DNA of 64,000 nt from Adenanthera pavonina (lineage: Eukaryota > Streptophyta > Magnoliopsida > Fabales > Fabaceae). A program made the translations under genes and the position numbers. Below the pieces are notes generated by a model. That model saw nothing but the letters and a program-made list of their open reading frames with translations. It made no database searches and had not been told where the DNA came from. Positions 11,506-22,738 of this stretch are shown here, piece by piece. Each line of letters opens with the position of its first letter. The stretch's first letter is position 1. The stretch lies in contig JAIVEN010000024.1 of NCBI GenBank assembly GCA_026686845.1, forward strand, positions 7,489,501-7,553,500, read 5' to 3'.

Positions 11506-12885
11506 CCAACCATTATTTGAATTCTTTGAATCTTTTCCTAATTTTGTTTTCTGTTGTTGAATGAGGAAAAGATATTACCATCACAATGGTTAATCTGGAG
11601 CTCATACTTCTTAAGTGGTATATTAACAAGCAGGGCGATGGTGCTAACACATTCAACATTAAGTAATTCAAACACAAGTTGTTGTTATATTTCATCCACC
11701 TAAGAATAATTTTCCTTATTCCATAAATACGGATATAGATTATTGTTGTCACTCCAATTTTTATGTGCAAATACGATGCATTAGTTATTATAAAAATTTC
11801 ATGATATGTAATAGACAATAAGTAGAATTTTAGATTTGATTCATGTTTTCATAACAATTTTTTAATTTTTGAAAATAAAAAAAACTTGTTTGATAAACTT
11901 GTTTTTTTATTAAATGTTCTGAAAAATAAAAAAAAATAAAAAAAACTCAAAACATCTTTAAATTTACATTTTTTATTTTGAAAAATATAAGAAAAGGTGG
12001 AAATACCCATCTTATTAATAATAAAATTATAAATTTTGAATAACATATTTAACCCTTGCTAGTTATAATTTTTGTGAAAGTCATTTTGTCTAGGTATTAA
12101 CAAAATAATTAGAAAAATAAAAACAAGGATGCAAATTTTCCTTTTAATTTTAATTTGAATGCAAATTTTCTAAAATTAAAGAAAAATCCAAAAAAATCAT
12201 TCTCCAAATCTAGTCCTCTTTTCTTTTAGGATTTTCAAATGATATAAAGAAAAATCACAAAATAATATTAGTAGTTATTATCCTAATCCTAGCAATCAAT
12301 TTAAGAAACCCACTATCCTTTATTTTCGGATAATCACCAAATCAATAATGTTATTTTGGTTGTGAATAAATCCCACTCTCCTTTTTTAAGGGATAGTAAA
12401 ATAAATAAATAAATATGATGATAAAAATAAAAAATCAAAATAAAACTTTTTCCTTAATTTGAAAAATATAAAATATGTGTATTATAAAAAAGAGGGTTAA
12501 AACGCTGAAAGACCCTGTGTATGACCATAAACCCTTCCTTTCCCATTTTCCTTTTTCATGCTAGAATATCATAGTAGCAAGATGAGCAGAGCAAAGTACC
12601 ATGGCAGTACAATGCAAATTAGGCGAAGCTATCGATGACCTCTCATCTAAGCCCTCTCTCCCATCGGTGTCTGGCGGATCAAAGTGAGAAAGGCACCTAT
12701 CTCAATGACCAACACATCCTCCAGTCATTTTCCTCACATTAGTTGCAGTAAATAGCAGAGGAGGCATTATGTGGTGGGATAAAAGTAGAGCAACATCGCA
12801 GAGGGTTAGAGACATGAAATTGAAGAAATGGTTGAGAGATTCACAAACCAAGGCAGCAATTTGGAGCACAAAAGTAGAAGGTTTG
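11506..12885. other. Unassigned AT-rich stretch downstream of WNK pseudogene
   Basis: AT-rich sequence with many A/T homopolymers (11850-12480), then a somewhat more GC-balanced piece at 12500-12880. I looked for the remaining WNK exons and did not find them. No transposon terminus or RNA gene is visible. Confidence 0.5.
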
Positions 12886-12890
12886 TTTTG

Positions 12891-15800
12891 TGTAACATCT
12901 CTAAAAGTTAGAATATCTAAATATCTATAAGGAATCCGTGAAAATGGGTAGACACCATTTTGTGTGAAAAAGGACGAAGATGTCATTTTTTCCGGTCGGA
13001 TGAAAAAAATGAGAAATTATGTTCTTACTCCTAGAAGTTAAGATAATTACATTTTTTCCCTCAAGAATAGAAATCACTCGGGGATGCATGTGAATATATA
13101 TTTTGAGAAAAATTATAGCTAAGACCCGGAAGAATTAAAAATTATAATTTGGCCTTAGGTCAGGGGCAATTTTGTAAATATGTAAAATTACTGTCAAAAC
13201 AAAACTCGCAACGAGCTGAGTCTAATGATCTATAGTATGGAGGTTAATTAATTAAAAATAAAGACATAATTAGTGTCGAGTGTCTAAAAGTACTTAATAC
13301 CGATAAAGTAGATTGTGGGCCCCATAGACGGTTAAAAGGTGATCAGGATAGGATTTGAGCCTTAAACAAATATGGTTTGAGACAGGATAACTAAGAAAAC
13401 ATAGATATAAATTTACAATAGTCCTATATCCCTAAAATACTAAATTACTATAAAAGCAATTTTATCGGTACTGGTAAAAAGTATCCGACACCAGGTATAC
13501 CTGGACCAAGAAAAATATGCAGTATTTTGGAGATATTTTAGTATGAGTTGGCACCATTTTCAGTAGCCCATGTGCTGCAAATAAATATTTTATTATTTCA
13601 TGCAAATACTTCTTGAAGAAGTATGTAAAAAGTAACCAAGGTTGGATTAAGTAAAGTAACCATAATTAGCCAAGGTAATTAAGCTAATTAATCACTCTCT
13701 TTGCTCCCATTTTCAGACGTGTTCTGCAGCCCATGTGGGAGAAAAGAATTTAATATTGTTTTTTTAAAAAAACAACTTAAGGAGGAAATTGTTACTTTTG
13801 GCAAAACTTCCTTAGGAAGTTAGTATTTTTGGACAAATATCAAGCTTATACTCCCTTCTCTTGGACGAAATGTGGGCAGCAAATGGAGAGAAAAAATGCT
13901 GAAAATAAGAGAGGAGAAGAGAGAAAAAGAAGAAGAAAAATAGAGAAGCCAAGTTGGAAGCAAGAAGATAAAAGCTTTAAGGTAAACTCTTCCTCCTATT
14001 CTCTTCTAGTTTCCTCTTCATGTATGAAGCATGAATTAGCTAGGGTTTTGAAAGCTTTCTTCCTTCCCTAAGCTTCTCTAAGATTCTGCCAAAAGTAAGG
14101 GTTTATGTAAGGAATGATGTTTTTATGAAGGTAAAGTAAAGGAAAGCATGAATAAGTTGCAAAGAAGAAAGATTGCATGAGTTTATGAAAGAATCATGAA
14201 ATTGCTCCTCTTGCTCACTAAAGGGTGAGTTTCAGCCAACTTAGAATTCTATAAGGGAATGAGAATTTCATGATTTTAATGCCAAAAATGGATTCCTCAT
14301 AGTCGAATTAACTTAAGGCAAGTGATGAAATTAAGAAAAAGCTTAAGATTAAGAACGTGGAATTTTTAGGATTTAAACAAGTCTTTGTGAAGTAATCTCA
14401 AAAAATAGTAGCTCAAGTATGTGTTTGGTGGTTTATTAGGGATTCAAATATCTCAAGGAAGCTTGTTAAAGAGTTGAAAGCAAGAGGAAAAGGCAAGAGG
14501 ATTCACAAAGGTAGCATTACTTTCCTATTTGCACTATGTTATCATGCTTGCTTTCAATATGTTTGATGCTTTGTCATATGATTTTATTGTTGCCTTGTGA
14601 TGTTTTTATGATGTTGGCTGAGTTGAATGCGGGGCCTTGAGACCCTAGGATATCCATTTTTCAAAATGAAACTCTACCAAAATTTTTGTGAAATCATATG
14701 ACTTAAATGTGCAAGTGTGTTTGATCAATGATTCTTTAATGTTTTTATGTAAATGTGATAATATGATTGCATGTATGGGTAATTGCTACTGTGATTCTTT
14801 GAATCTCACCCCCCTTAATGACTAACCATGCTAGGGAAAAACAATGGAAAAGAGCTAAGGGAAGAGCTAGATGCATGAAGAAGATAATGATGAATGGTTG
14901 ATGATGCAAAGTCATTATGTTATAATGTGATCATTTGTATCAATATATGTATAGATAAGTGATTCTGCCATTATTTGCTATCATATATTTCTAAGTTTCT
15001 CATTATGTTATATATGAATGTGGTACAATGAATGATGATGTTAATATGATATGAAGCTCATTTTGCCAAGACATGAATGGAAATGTACAATCTGGATACC
15101 CTGATAGAAACATAGGTACTATTCATATAAAACAGGGTAATTAGTTTAAGTAATATATATTCTCTTAAAGCACACAAATAGAGCTTTAACATGCCAAAGA
15201 TCATCCCATTTGGAATTGTGTATGAATTATAGTGATTTTTCAAATTCAGGATTCAGAATAGGGCAAGATTAGGAAAATTGGAAACTGAAAGTTTGGTACT
15301 GAAAAATTCAAAAGATAATATAAAATTGTACAGAGCTCCAAAAATTTAGTGTTTTGTATGTATAGAAATCTATATGTTTTTTGTTTCATATGCCATTGAT
15401 TTTGAGGTAATTGGAGCTATATAACAGAAGATATGGAGGTTTTCCCAAAACTGTTCTAGTGAAAGTTAAATTCTAACCCTTCATAATTTAAGTTAATGTC
15501 ATACCCTATGCAAGTGAAATAAATATACAATAAAAATATTTATAGAAATTAGACATATATAGAATTCAAATGACATAGAGTATGCATGATTTGGTCCAGA
15601 ATAGAAGGAAATATGATTTTTCAAATTTATTGTCAAAATCAGGAATTTTTAGAAATGACCAAATCTACAGTACTTTTTTGAAGGAATAAACAGTATTAAA
15701 TGGTCCATTATTTGCTCTTTTTCCTATTTTACACATGTATAGAATCATTTTATCTATTTTTAGAGACTTGAATCACTTTGATACGATTTTTGTAGAATTA

Positions 15801-15972
15801 GTTATGAACTTTTAAAATTCGTCAGGAAAAATAGAAATTGCCAAGTGAACAGTACCCAAGAAAATTGAAAATTCTGTTTTTAATATATTTTGATTCTAAT
15901 TTCTAAATCATAATAAAAGGCATCTAAAATGATCTAATATATGGGAAATGGGCTCTAATATAAAGTGTTACA
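12891..15972 (+). mobile_element. Gypsy-like solo LTR (TSD TTTTG)
   Basis: It starts TGTAACATCTC and ends AGTGTTACA, with TTTTG on both sides (12886-12890 and 15973-15977). Its 3.08-kb length, the purine-rich leader-like stretch at 13880-13980 and the absence of any pol domain fit a large Ty3/gypsy LTR that has recombined to solo form. It is homologous in inverted orientation to 587-2970. Direction is inferred from the leader-like segment followed by a CTCACCCCCC stretch near 14810, and is not certain. Short open frames inside are not recognisable proteins. Confidence 0.8.
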
Positions 15973-16079
15973 TTTTGACCCACCAATAGCTCACTCCATT
16001 TAAGAGGTATGCACCTTTGGATTATAAATGGGGGATGGGGCGACCAAACAGGCACTACTACACTGGACACTTTCTAAAT

Positions 16080-16330
16080 CGGGTAAAATATACTTTCTAG
16101 ATCGGTTTGAGTGTAGATGTAAAAGTGATCGATGTAGAAAATTTCCATTTCTAGATTGGTTATCTAACCAATCTAGAAAATATTTTCTAGATCAAGTATT
16201 TAAACACCCGATCTAGAAAATCATGAAAAAATAGATAGAGAAGACTTTCGAGATCAGATTTTAGTTGTAACCGATCTAGAAAGTGTACTTTCTAGATCAG
16301 CTATAACTCATAACCGATCTAGAAAGTGTG
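16080..16330. repeat. CACTA-1 left subterminal repeats
   Basis: At least seven copies of a short motif close to TTTCTAGATCGGTT, some inverted as CCGATCTAGAAAG, are packed into 250 bp. One pair forms a palindrome around 16150-16185. In CACTA elements such repeats bind the element's TNPA-like protein. Matching but weaker copies lie at the right end (about 45296-45405). Confidence 0.8.
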
Positions 16331-19145
16331 AATTTTTTTATACATGTACTGAATTTTACATCCTTCCTCCTTGTGAACAATCTTGTAGAATATATACGAA
16401 TTTACATGCAACTAGCCACCACCAATAACACATTTGAATTTGAACCACATCTATTTTCTACTCATTGGTTACAATCTAATCAACAAAAACACTGCACAAA
16501 CACAAAAAGCAGTAAATAACTCAATGTCTTCGACATTTATATCACAAAACTCCAAACTGATGAGCTAAACCTTTCTAGTTGAAAAACTAATTAAGAAACT
16601 CATATAATGGAGGTGAATCACACTTCATTCAAGCAACAAAATTTAGGTGTATCTCCTGAATAATGAATTTGTGAGTGCTGTAAAGTCACATATTCTTCTA
16701 AAATCAAATCATACCTCTGACAAAATTCATCCCACAAAAGAAAATCATTGTTTTATTATCTATATTCTACTATAAGGAAAAAGGGGGGAAAAGTAAACAA
16801 TGAAGGTAATAGTACTCACAATTTTCACCACTAAATTTCCACCATTCTGGTTCATACTATTTATGTGTCCTATATAAATGATATCAGAAAAATAAAGCAA
16901 TTCCTAATATTATAATAAATTGACCTTATCTAATTCAACATTTTGATCAAGCCACAAGGGAGGGAAGGTTGAGGTTGTAACTTAATTTAGCAGATATGAA
17001 AAGTTGCATACCATGTGTTGGAGCCCCAATGTCCAGTGCTTCAAGAAGGTAATTGAGCTTTGCTTTTGCTTAAAACATAACATAAACCATGTCATTGAAA
17101 CTCTAAAAAAAAAGTAGCTTCTAAAATTCAATCTTTACTTTTCAGAGTAAAAAATAAGTAAGATTTAAGTGCATTAGAGCACCAACAAAAAGTACTCAAC
17201 AAAGTTTAGTAAGGACAATTATTATTCACAATATGCAAAATGAGTATATATACAATTATTATTCACAATACACAAAATGACAAGATCACTACATTACATG
17301 GCAGTCTAGGAGTTCTAGCTTCCTTCCATAATGACAATATCAAATTATTGCATTGTTCCCATTAAAGGCAAAAGATGCATTTTTTATATATAGAATAGAA
17401 AGTGTAAAAGCCACCTTGGTGTCAAGTTTCTTAGAGTAATTAGGGTGATATGATATATCGCAAGGCATTATTAGATGATTTAGATCTGTACAAGAAGGAA
17501 AGTAATTTAGATTGAAATAGAGCACCATTGATACCCAAGTAAAGTTGGCATCGCTGATCTTATATGACTTTGCATGTTAAGCAACACAAAAAATCCAAAG
17601 GAATTTAAATTTTTCTAATCATAAGGATACTCCTCAATATTGATATCTAATTGCTTAGTCTAGAGTTAACACACTAGGAAGTGAGTGACCAAGTGCTTTA
17701 GGAATGAAACAACTAATAAGTGTTGACAGATTTTAATTATGAAAAAGCAAAAAGTTAGAGACAATGGTTGGAGTAAGATTAGAAGTACTGATAGGAGGCT
17801 TTATTTTAAGAGAAATGATTGACCCTTAGGGAAGGTAGTCAAATTAAGCTACTTAAGGAAATCCAGTAATCATTACAACAAATTATCATCCTAACTACAA
17901 AATAAATGAAGATTGCCACTAAATTCACTGATATATGTCTTCACCTCAATCCTAGATCCAATATACTATTTTCTACCACAATAATTTGATCAAAGACTAT
18001 AAGAATTGCAAATATAAGGAACTTTTCCAAAGCATTATGGAAGATGCATGATGGTGCTGATCCAAGCTTGGAGGCAATATGTTCTCTCAAGTCTAAGCAA
18101 AATAAAGCTTCCCTTTCAGGTGTATATCTACTTCCATACTGAATAGGAATAGTAATATGCAATGTCATACAACAATTCCTTTAGGATATAAACTTTATGA
18201 CCTATCCCAAAGTAAAAGTAAATATAAATGAAAAGTCATCAATTAATTCAATATCTTAGTGTCTTAAATGATTGGAATACCAATTTTATTAAGACACAAT
18301 TTATGCTCAATGCATTTTTTCCCTCTTGCTATAATCAAATTTTGTCTTTTGAGAAAATATCTAAATGTAAATTCTTAGACAGATAGAATATATACATTTA
18401 AATAGAGAGAAATGAGTTAATACAACCTATCTTCCACTTGGATGACTTGTATCCTCATGTTGTATCAACCATTTCCACATCACTACTATCTACTTCCAAA
18501 TTGCGTCTATCTTTTTTTTTTGTTCTATCCTGTTTTACGGTCATTATAAACAAAGATATCCATGACCATTACAAGGCATGTACAAGATCAAGGACATCTT
18601 TTTTTGTATAAAAATTCAATGAAACTGAACTTATTGGATAACTATAATAACAATAAAAAGAACTATCTCTTTGTTAGCCAAAAAACATATAATAATACAA
18701 AGGACATTTTCCCACATGTCAAAAAGGATTTCATAGTTGAAAATTGCTAGGCCTCTTCAACTAGCCCAAGATTTTAACATTACAATCACAAGAATAACAA
18801 GAAGATGAAACTATTAGGGCCCTATGAATTAGAATAATTTCATAAGCTACTAAAAGACAAAATTGAAATACATATAAGCACACACTTTACCAGTTATAAA
18901 GTTGCTTGTCATATACAAAAGCCGTAATCAAGACAACACCTATCATATCAAGAGAAAAGGAGTACCAAATATGCAATGTTAAAATGAATCATAAAAATCT
19001 TGTATGTCACTATCTCACTCTCACCCAATTAGTGACTCAGTTATAACAAAACATTGCATAAAGATAAACTAAAATTTAAAGGGAACTTGTTATTCTACCA
19101 TACACACAAGAAAAACTTCAATGAATGAGATTTAACAGAGGAGCT
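16331..19145. other. CACTA-1 interior, left part
   Basis: No recognised domain. On the minus strand 18010-18130 reads as an exon-like stretch (REALFCLDLREHIASKLG) and 17018-17060 as LLEALDIGAPTHG followed by GTATG. These have coding texture and could be captured host exons, but I cannot name the gene. The remainder is AT-rich non-coding sequence. Confidence 0.4.
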
Positions 19146-19150
19146 ATTCC

Positions 19151-20875
19151 TGTTGGATCAAGAGTTTTGATGATTCCAAACCAACACTCAAGAGCTTGGA
19201 TTGAAGATATCAAAGGAGATCAAAGCTGTTTCAAGTGAAGATTTGCTGAGTATTTGCTATTAGATCTTTGGTAGGATCTTTGGTTTTTGTTTAGATTGGG
19301 TAAAAGATTTTGATTTGAGAAAAAGACGTTTTCAAACCTTGATTTGAAGTTAAATCTTTACTTATTTGAAAAATACTCACAAACAGACGAAGTTTGAAAG
19401 TTTAACTGAACTGTCAAGTTGGAAATTCGAATTTGGCCCTTAGACATTCGAATTTCGAGCTAAAACTGAATAAGTCTGAAGAGGTGTCTCTCTGTCAGAC
19501 GAATTTTGGTCTTTCAAAATTCGAATTTCAATCAAGTCTGAAAGAAGCCTTTTTGTGACAGACGAACTTCACAGTCTCAAAATTCGAATTTCAGACAAAA
19601 TGTCATTTATGAAAACTAAGGAAATTCGTCTGAAGCTTTGCTAAAGTTCATCTGAAATTAAGAAGAAACTAAGTTTGAAAATGCTCTCTGACAGACGAAC
19701 TTTAACTTAGCAAAATTCGAATTTTCACCTGAGTCAAAAAAGGGGTTACTTTGTGACATTCGAATTTCACTCTTTCAAAATTCGAATTTCAGACAAAACA
19801 AAACTTGAGAAAATATAGGAAATTCGTCTGAATGCTTGATAAAGTTCATCTGAGATCAAGAGTGATTTCAGTCTCAAAACTGTTCTCTGACAGACGAATT
19901 TCACTCTGTCAAAATTCGAATTTCGAAGAAAGTGAACTACTGTGCCTCTTTAAACGTTCAGTGGACAGACGAATTTTGGGCATCCAAAATTCGAATTTTG
20001 AGGGCACTGTAGCAAATTGAAAACACTGTTCACACTTAACAGAAAATCTTTCTTCTTGAAAATTCGTATGTCACATTGTGGAAAGATTTTATGAGTTTCG
20101 AAATTCAAATTTCACTCTATGGACAGACGAACTTCGCATTTTTACGTTGGAAGCTTTAACCTTCGGTTCCCTCGAAATTCGTCTGTTGGCCAACCGAAAT
20201 TCGAATTTCAGTATGTCAGAAACATTAAATGCGGTTGGTAAACGGATAGTTTTTTCAGAGTAACCGTTGGATAACTTCCCCAATGGATAGATTTAATTTC
20301 TAACGGATATTTGAGATCAAAATCTATAAATATAACATTATTTGAAGTTGTGGGTAACAAAATCAAACTTGTATATACTGAATTTCTGCTGAATCTTCAT
20401 CTCAAAAGCTTTTACCCTTCCAACCTCATTATTTGTACTTAAACCTTCATATCCACTCTATTCAAGAGAGTTATTCATTTGTAAACAATCTACTCTTCAT
20501 CTGGAAGATAGAATTACTTGTGAGGGGTATTCACAAGGGGATTGGGAAGCACATAGAGAAAGTGCTTAGAGAGTTTGAGAGAGCTCAGAACAGAGCATAC
20601 TCGTGTACTGTGGCTTTAGCAAGAAGCCCGTTGAAATTCTTGCTGGATAGTGGATAAATCTCAAGAGGTGTCTTGAGGACTGGATGTAGGTCAAGTGGAT
20701 AGACCGAACCAGGATAAATCACTGAGTTTTCTTCTTCTTATCTCTACTTTTCAGCTTGCTCTGTTTCACACGTTATTTTCATTATACTGTGATATCTTCA
20801 CTTGCTTCACTTTGTGCAGAAAAATTTCAATCTTCCCAATTCACCCCCCCTCTTGGGAAGTCAGCCTTGCTAACA
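19151..20875 (+). repeat. Element 1 5' LTR
   Basis: TGTTGGATCAAG...CTTGCTAACA. It holds about seven CAGACGAA motifs, three TTCGTCTG (inverse) motifs and about ten TTCGAA palindromes, mostly as AAATTCGAATTT. A partial tandem duplication starts at CTCTG 19490, 19686 and 19885 (period about 196-199 bp). The promoter TATA box is at 20325-20332. Confidence 0.97.
20325..20332 (+). promoter_or_regulatory. TATA box of element 1 5' LTR
   Basis: TATAAATA in a CTATAAATATAAC context, about 545 bp before the LTR end. The same box sits at the matching place in the other LTRs: 30458, 33524, 43719, and 8448 in the solo LTR. This points to it as the Pol II promoter, with transcript start expected about 30 bp downstream. 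Confidence 0.75.
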
Positions 20876-20877
20876 AG

Positions 20878-20889
20878 TGGTATCAGAGC
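20878..20889 (+). other. Primer binding site (tRNA-iMet), element 1
   Basis: TGGTATCAGAGC, complementary to the 3' end of initiator methionine tRNA, the usual minus-strand primer of plant copia elements. It begins two bases after the LTR end. Confidence 0.95.
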
Positions 20890-20930
20890 CCGGATTCCCA
20901 TTCAAAGGATTTCACAGTCCGGGAACAAAG

Positions 20931-22730
20931 ATGGCTGGCTTTGGAGAGAATATACTTCCTGAAGGGAACAACACTAACAGACCACCAGGCTTCAGTGGAG
21001 AGCATTATGGGTACTGGAAGATGAGGATGCAGATCTACCTCCAATCAATTGATCTTGACATCTGGTCAGTCATTGATAAAGGAGATTTCGTCCCAATGGC
21101 TCCAACTGAAGATGGAAGATACAAAGAGAAGCTGGAAGCAGAGTGGAATGATGAAGACAGAAGGAGAATCCTACTAAATTTCAAAGCAAAGCATTGTTTA
21201 GTCAGTGCCCTGAACCAGGATGAATTCTACAGAGTCTCGCAATGCACCACTGCAAAAGGAATGTGGGATACTCTGCAGATTGCACATGAAGGAACATCTG
21301 GAGTCAGGGAGAACAGACTAAACACGTGCATTGGAGAGTATGAAAGCTTCAGAATGGCTGAAGGAGAAACTGTAAAGGAGCTCCAAAAGAAATTCACTCT
21401 CATTGTAAATCAACTAAAGAGCTTAGGAAAGGAATACACTCAATCAGAGAAAGTGAGAAAAATTCTCAGAGCTCTCCCTCTGGAATGGCAGCCCAAGGTG
21501 ACAACAATAGAAGAAGCCAGAGGAGAATCAATGGCCTCTGTCACAGCTCTCTTCGGGAGCCTTGAGGAGTATGAAGGAAAAATTAAAGCTCTCAAGGAAG
21601 CCGGGCTGGACAGAAAGAAGAAAGGCATTGCTCTTAAAACTGCTGATGAAAAGGAAGAAGAATCTAACGAAGAGGATGAACTTGATGATGAAACTCTGGC
21701 TATGATGGTCAGAAAATTTGAAAGATTCTACAGCAAGAAGAAGAACAAAAGATTCTTCAAGAAGGTAACTGCTGGGGAAAACAAGAAAGAGACAAAAGAA
21801 CCTGTGACTTGCTATGAGTGCAAGAAGCAGGGACACATAAAATGGGACTGTCCCCAATTCCTCAGAAAGCAAGAAAAAGAAAAGAAAGGTGCTGACAAAG
21901 GGAAAAAGAAGAAAGCCTACATCTCATCCATATGGGGTAACAGCTCAGATGAGGAAGAAGAAGATGAAGAAGAGATTGCCAACATTTGTCTGATGGCACT
22001 TGCTTCTGAAGAAGCTACACCCTCATACAGCAGTGATCAGGATGAAGAGGTATATGAATCTGAACCTTCCTATTCTGAATTACTAGATGCATTTCATGAG
22101 CTGCATGATGAATTCATTAAAGTTGCTAAAGAACTGAAATTGGCAAAGAAAAAGATAAGGAAGATGGAGTCTCAAGGCATAGTTTCTGAAACTGCTTCTT
22201 TACCTACTTCTGAATCTGTTTGCTGCACTTCATGCACTGAACTTAAGCAAACTAATGAGTATCTAGTTAAAAGCATGTCTAGGCTCACTAAAGGTAAAGA
22301 TATGCTGTTTGCCTTGATGGGGAGCCAAAGAATATCACAAGGAAAAGCTGGTCTTGGCTATGATCCATGTGCTGTCAAAGAAAAGATTAGGAAGAAAAAT
22401 CAGAATGCATACATGAGACATTTTGTGCATGCCAAGAACAATAAAAAGAAAGTTAATGCATCACCTCACATTGAAACATATGATCAACCAAGGCATGCTA
22501 AACAAAAGTATTATCTACACTATTTTCTTCCTGCATCTCAATCTAGCAGCCCTTTCACTACCTGTCATTTCTGCAACAAAAAGGGACACATTTCCAGTTC
22601 CTGTATTTTAAAGAAAAATGAACTTGGCAGGAAAGTTGAATGGGTTCCCAAAATTGCATCTACATCTAGGGAAATACCTACTGACCGAAAAGGACCCAAG
22701 CAAATTTGGGTACCTAAAAGGAAAACATAA
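20931..22730 (+). CDS. gag: Gag capsid-nucleocapsid protein, element 1
   Basis: A 599-codon open gag. I start at the ATG at 20931 (MAGFGENILPEG), 55 bases after the LTR, because upstream codons of this frame lie in the LTR and PBS. The N-terminal part (PPGFSGEHYGYWKMRMQ, then the UBN2-like region with LKSLGKEYT and LPLEWQPKV) is the copia Gag fold that builds the virus-like particle. A CCHC zinc knuckle (CYECKKQGHIKWDC, about residues 294-307) should bind RNA. A second CCHC (CHFCNKKGHISSSC, about residues 545-558) lies near the C-terminus, with an acidic Glu/Asp-rich linker between. It ends TAA at 22728. Pol follows in the -1 frame, so pol needs a frameshift, splicing or re-initiation. This copy is intact, unlike gag of element 2. 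Confidence 0.93.
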   Translation: MAGFGENILPEGNNTNRPPGFSGEHYGYWKMRMQIYLQSIDLDIWSVIDKGDFVPMAPTEDGRYKEKLEAEWNDEDRRRILLNFKAKHCLVSALNQDEFYRVSQCTTAKGMWDTLQIAHEGTSGVRENRLNTCIGEYESFRMAEGETVKELQKKFTLIVNQLKSLGKEYTQSEKVRKILRALPLEWQPKVTTIEEARGESMASVTALFGSLEEYEGKIKALKEAGLDRKKKGIALKTADEKEEESNEEDELDDETLAMMVRKFERFYSKKKNKRFFKKVTAGENKKETKEPVTCYECKKQGHIKWDCPQFLRKQEKEKKGADKGKKKKAYISSIWGNSSDEEEEDEEEIANICLMALASEEATPSYSSDQDEEVYESEPSYSELLDAFHELHDEFIKVAKELKLAKKKIRKMESQGIVSETASLPTSESVCCTSCTELKQTNEYLVKSMSRLTKGKDMLFALMGSQRISQGKAGLGYDPCAVKEKIRKKNQNAYMRHFVHAKNNKKKVNASPHIETYDQPRHAKQKYYLHYFLPASQSSSPFTTCHFCNKKGHISSSCILKKNELGRKVEWVPKIASTSREIPTDRKGPKQIWVPKRKT

Positions 22731-22738
22731 ACATTGTT

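Noticed and set aside
587..15972. One giant element with 2.4-3.1-kb inverted arms
   Set aside because: Each arm has its own different 5-bp duplication, which shows two separate insertions.
19380..20220. CRISPR-like array from regularly spaced TTCGAA and CAGACGAA motifs
   Set aside because: The repeats are 8-12 bp, irregularly spaced, and part of a plant retrotransposon LTR that occurs in several copies. The genome is a plant's.
20089..20283. Short frames repeated in the LTRs on both strands (for example 20078-20263 and 20089-20283)
   Set aside because: They recur only because the LTRs are repeated. They run through promoter-proximal non-coding sequence and resemble no protein.
21440..21872. 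Minus-strand frames opposite gag, pol and ORF3
   Set aside because: They are shadows of strongly coding plus-strand frames and show no domain.
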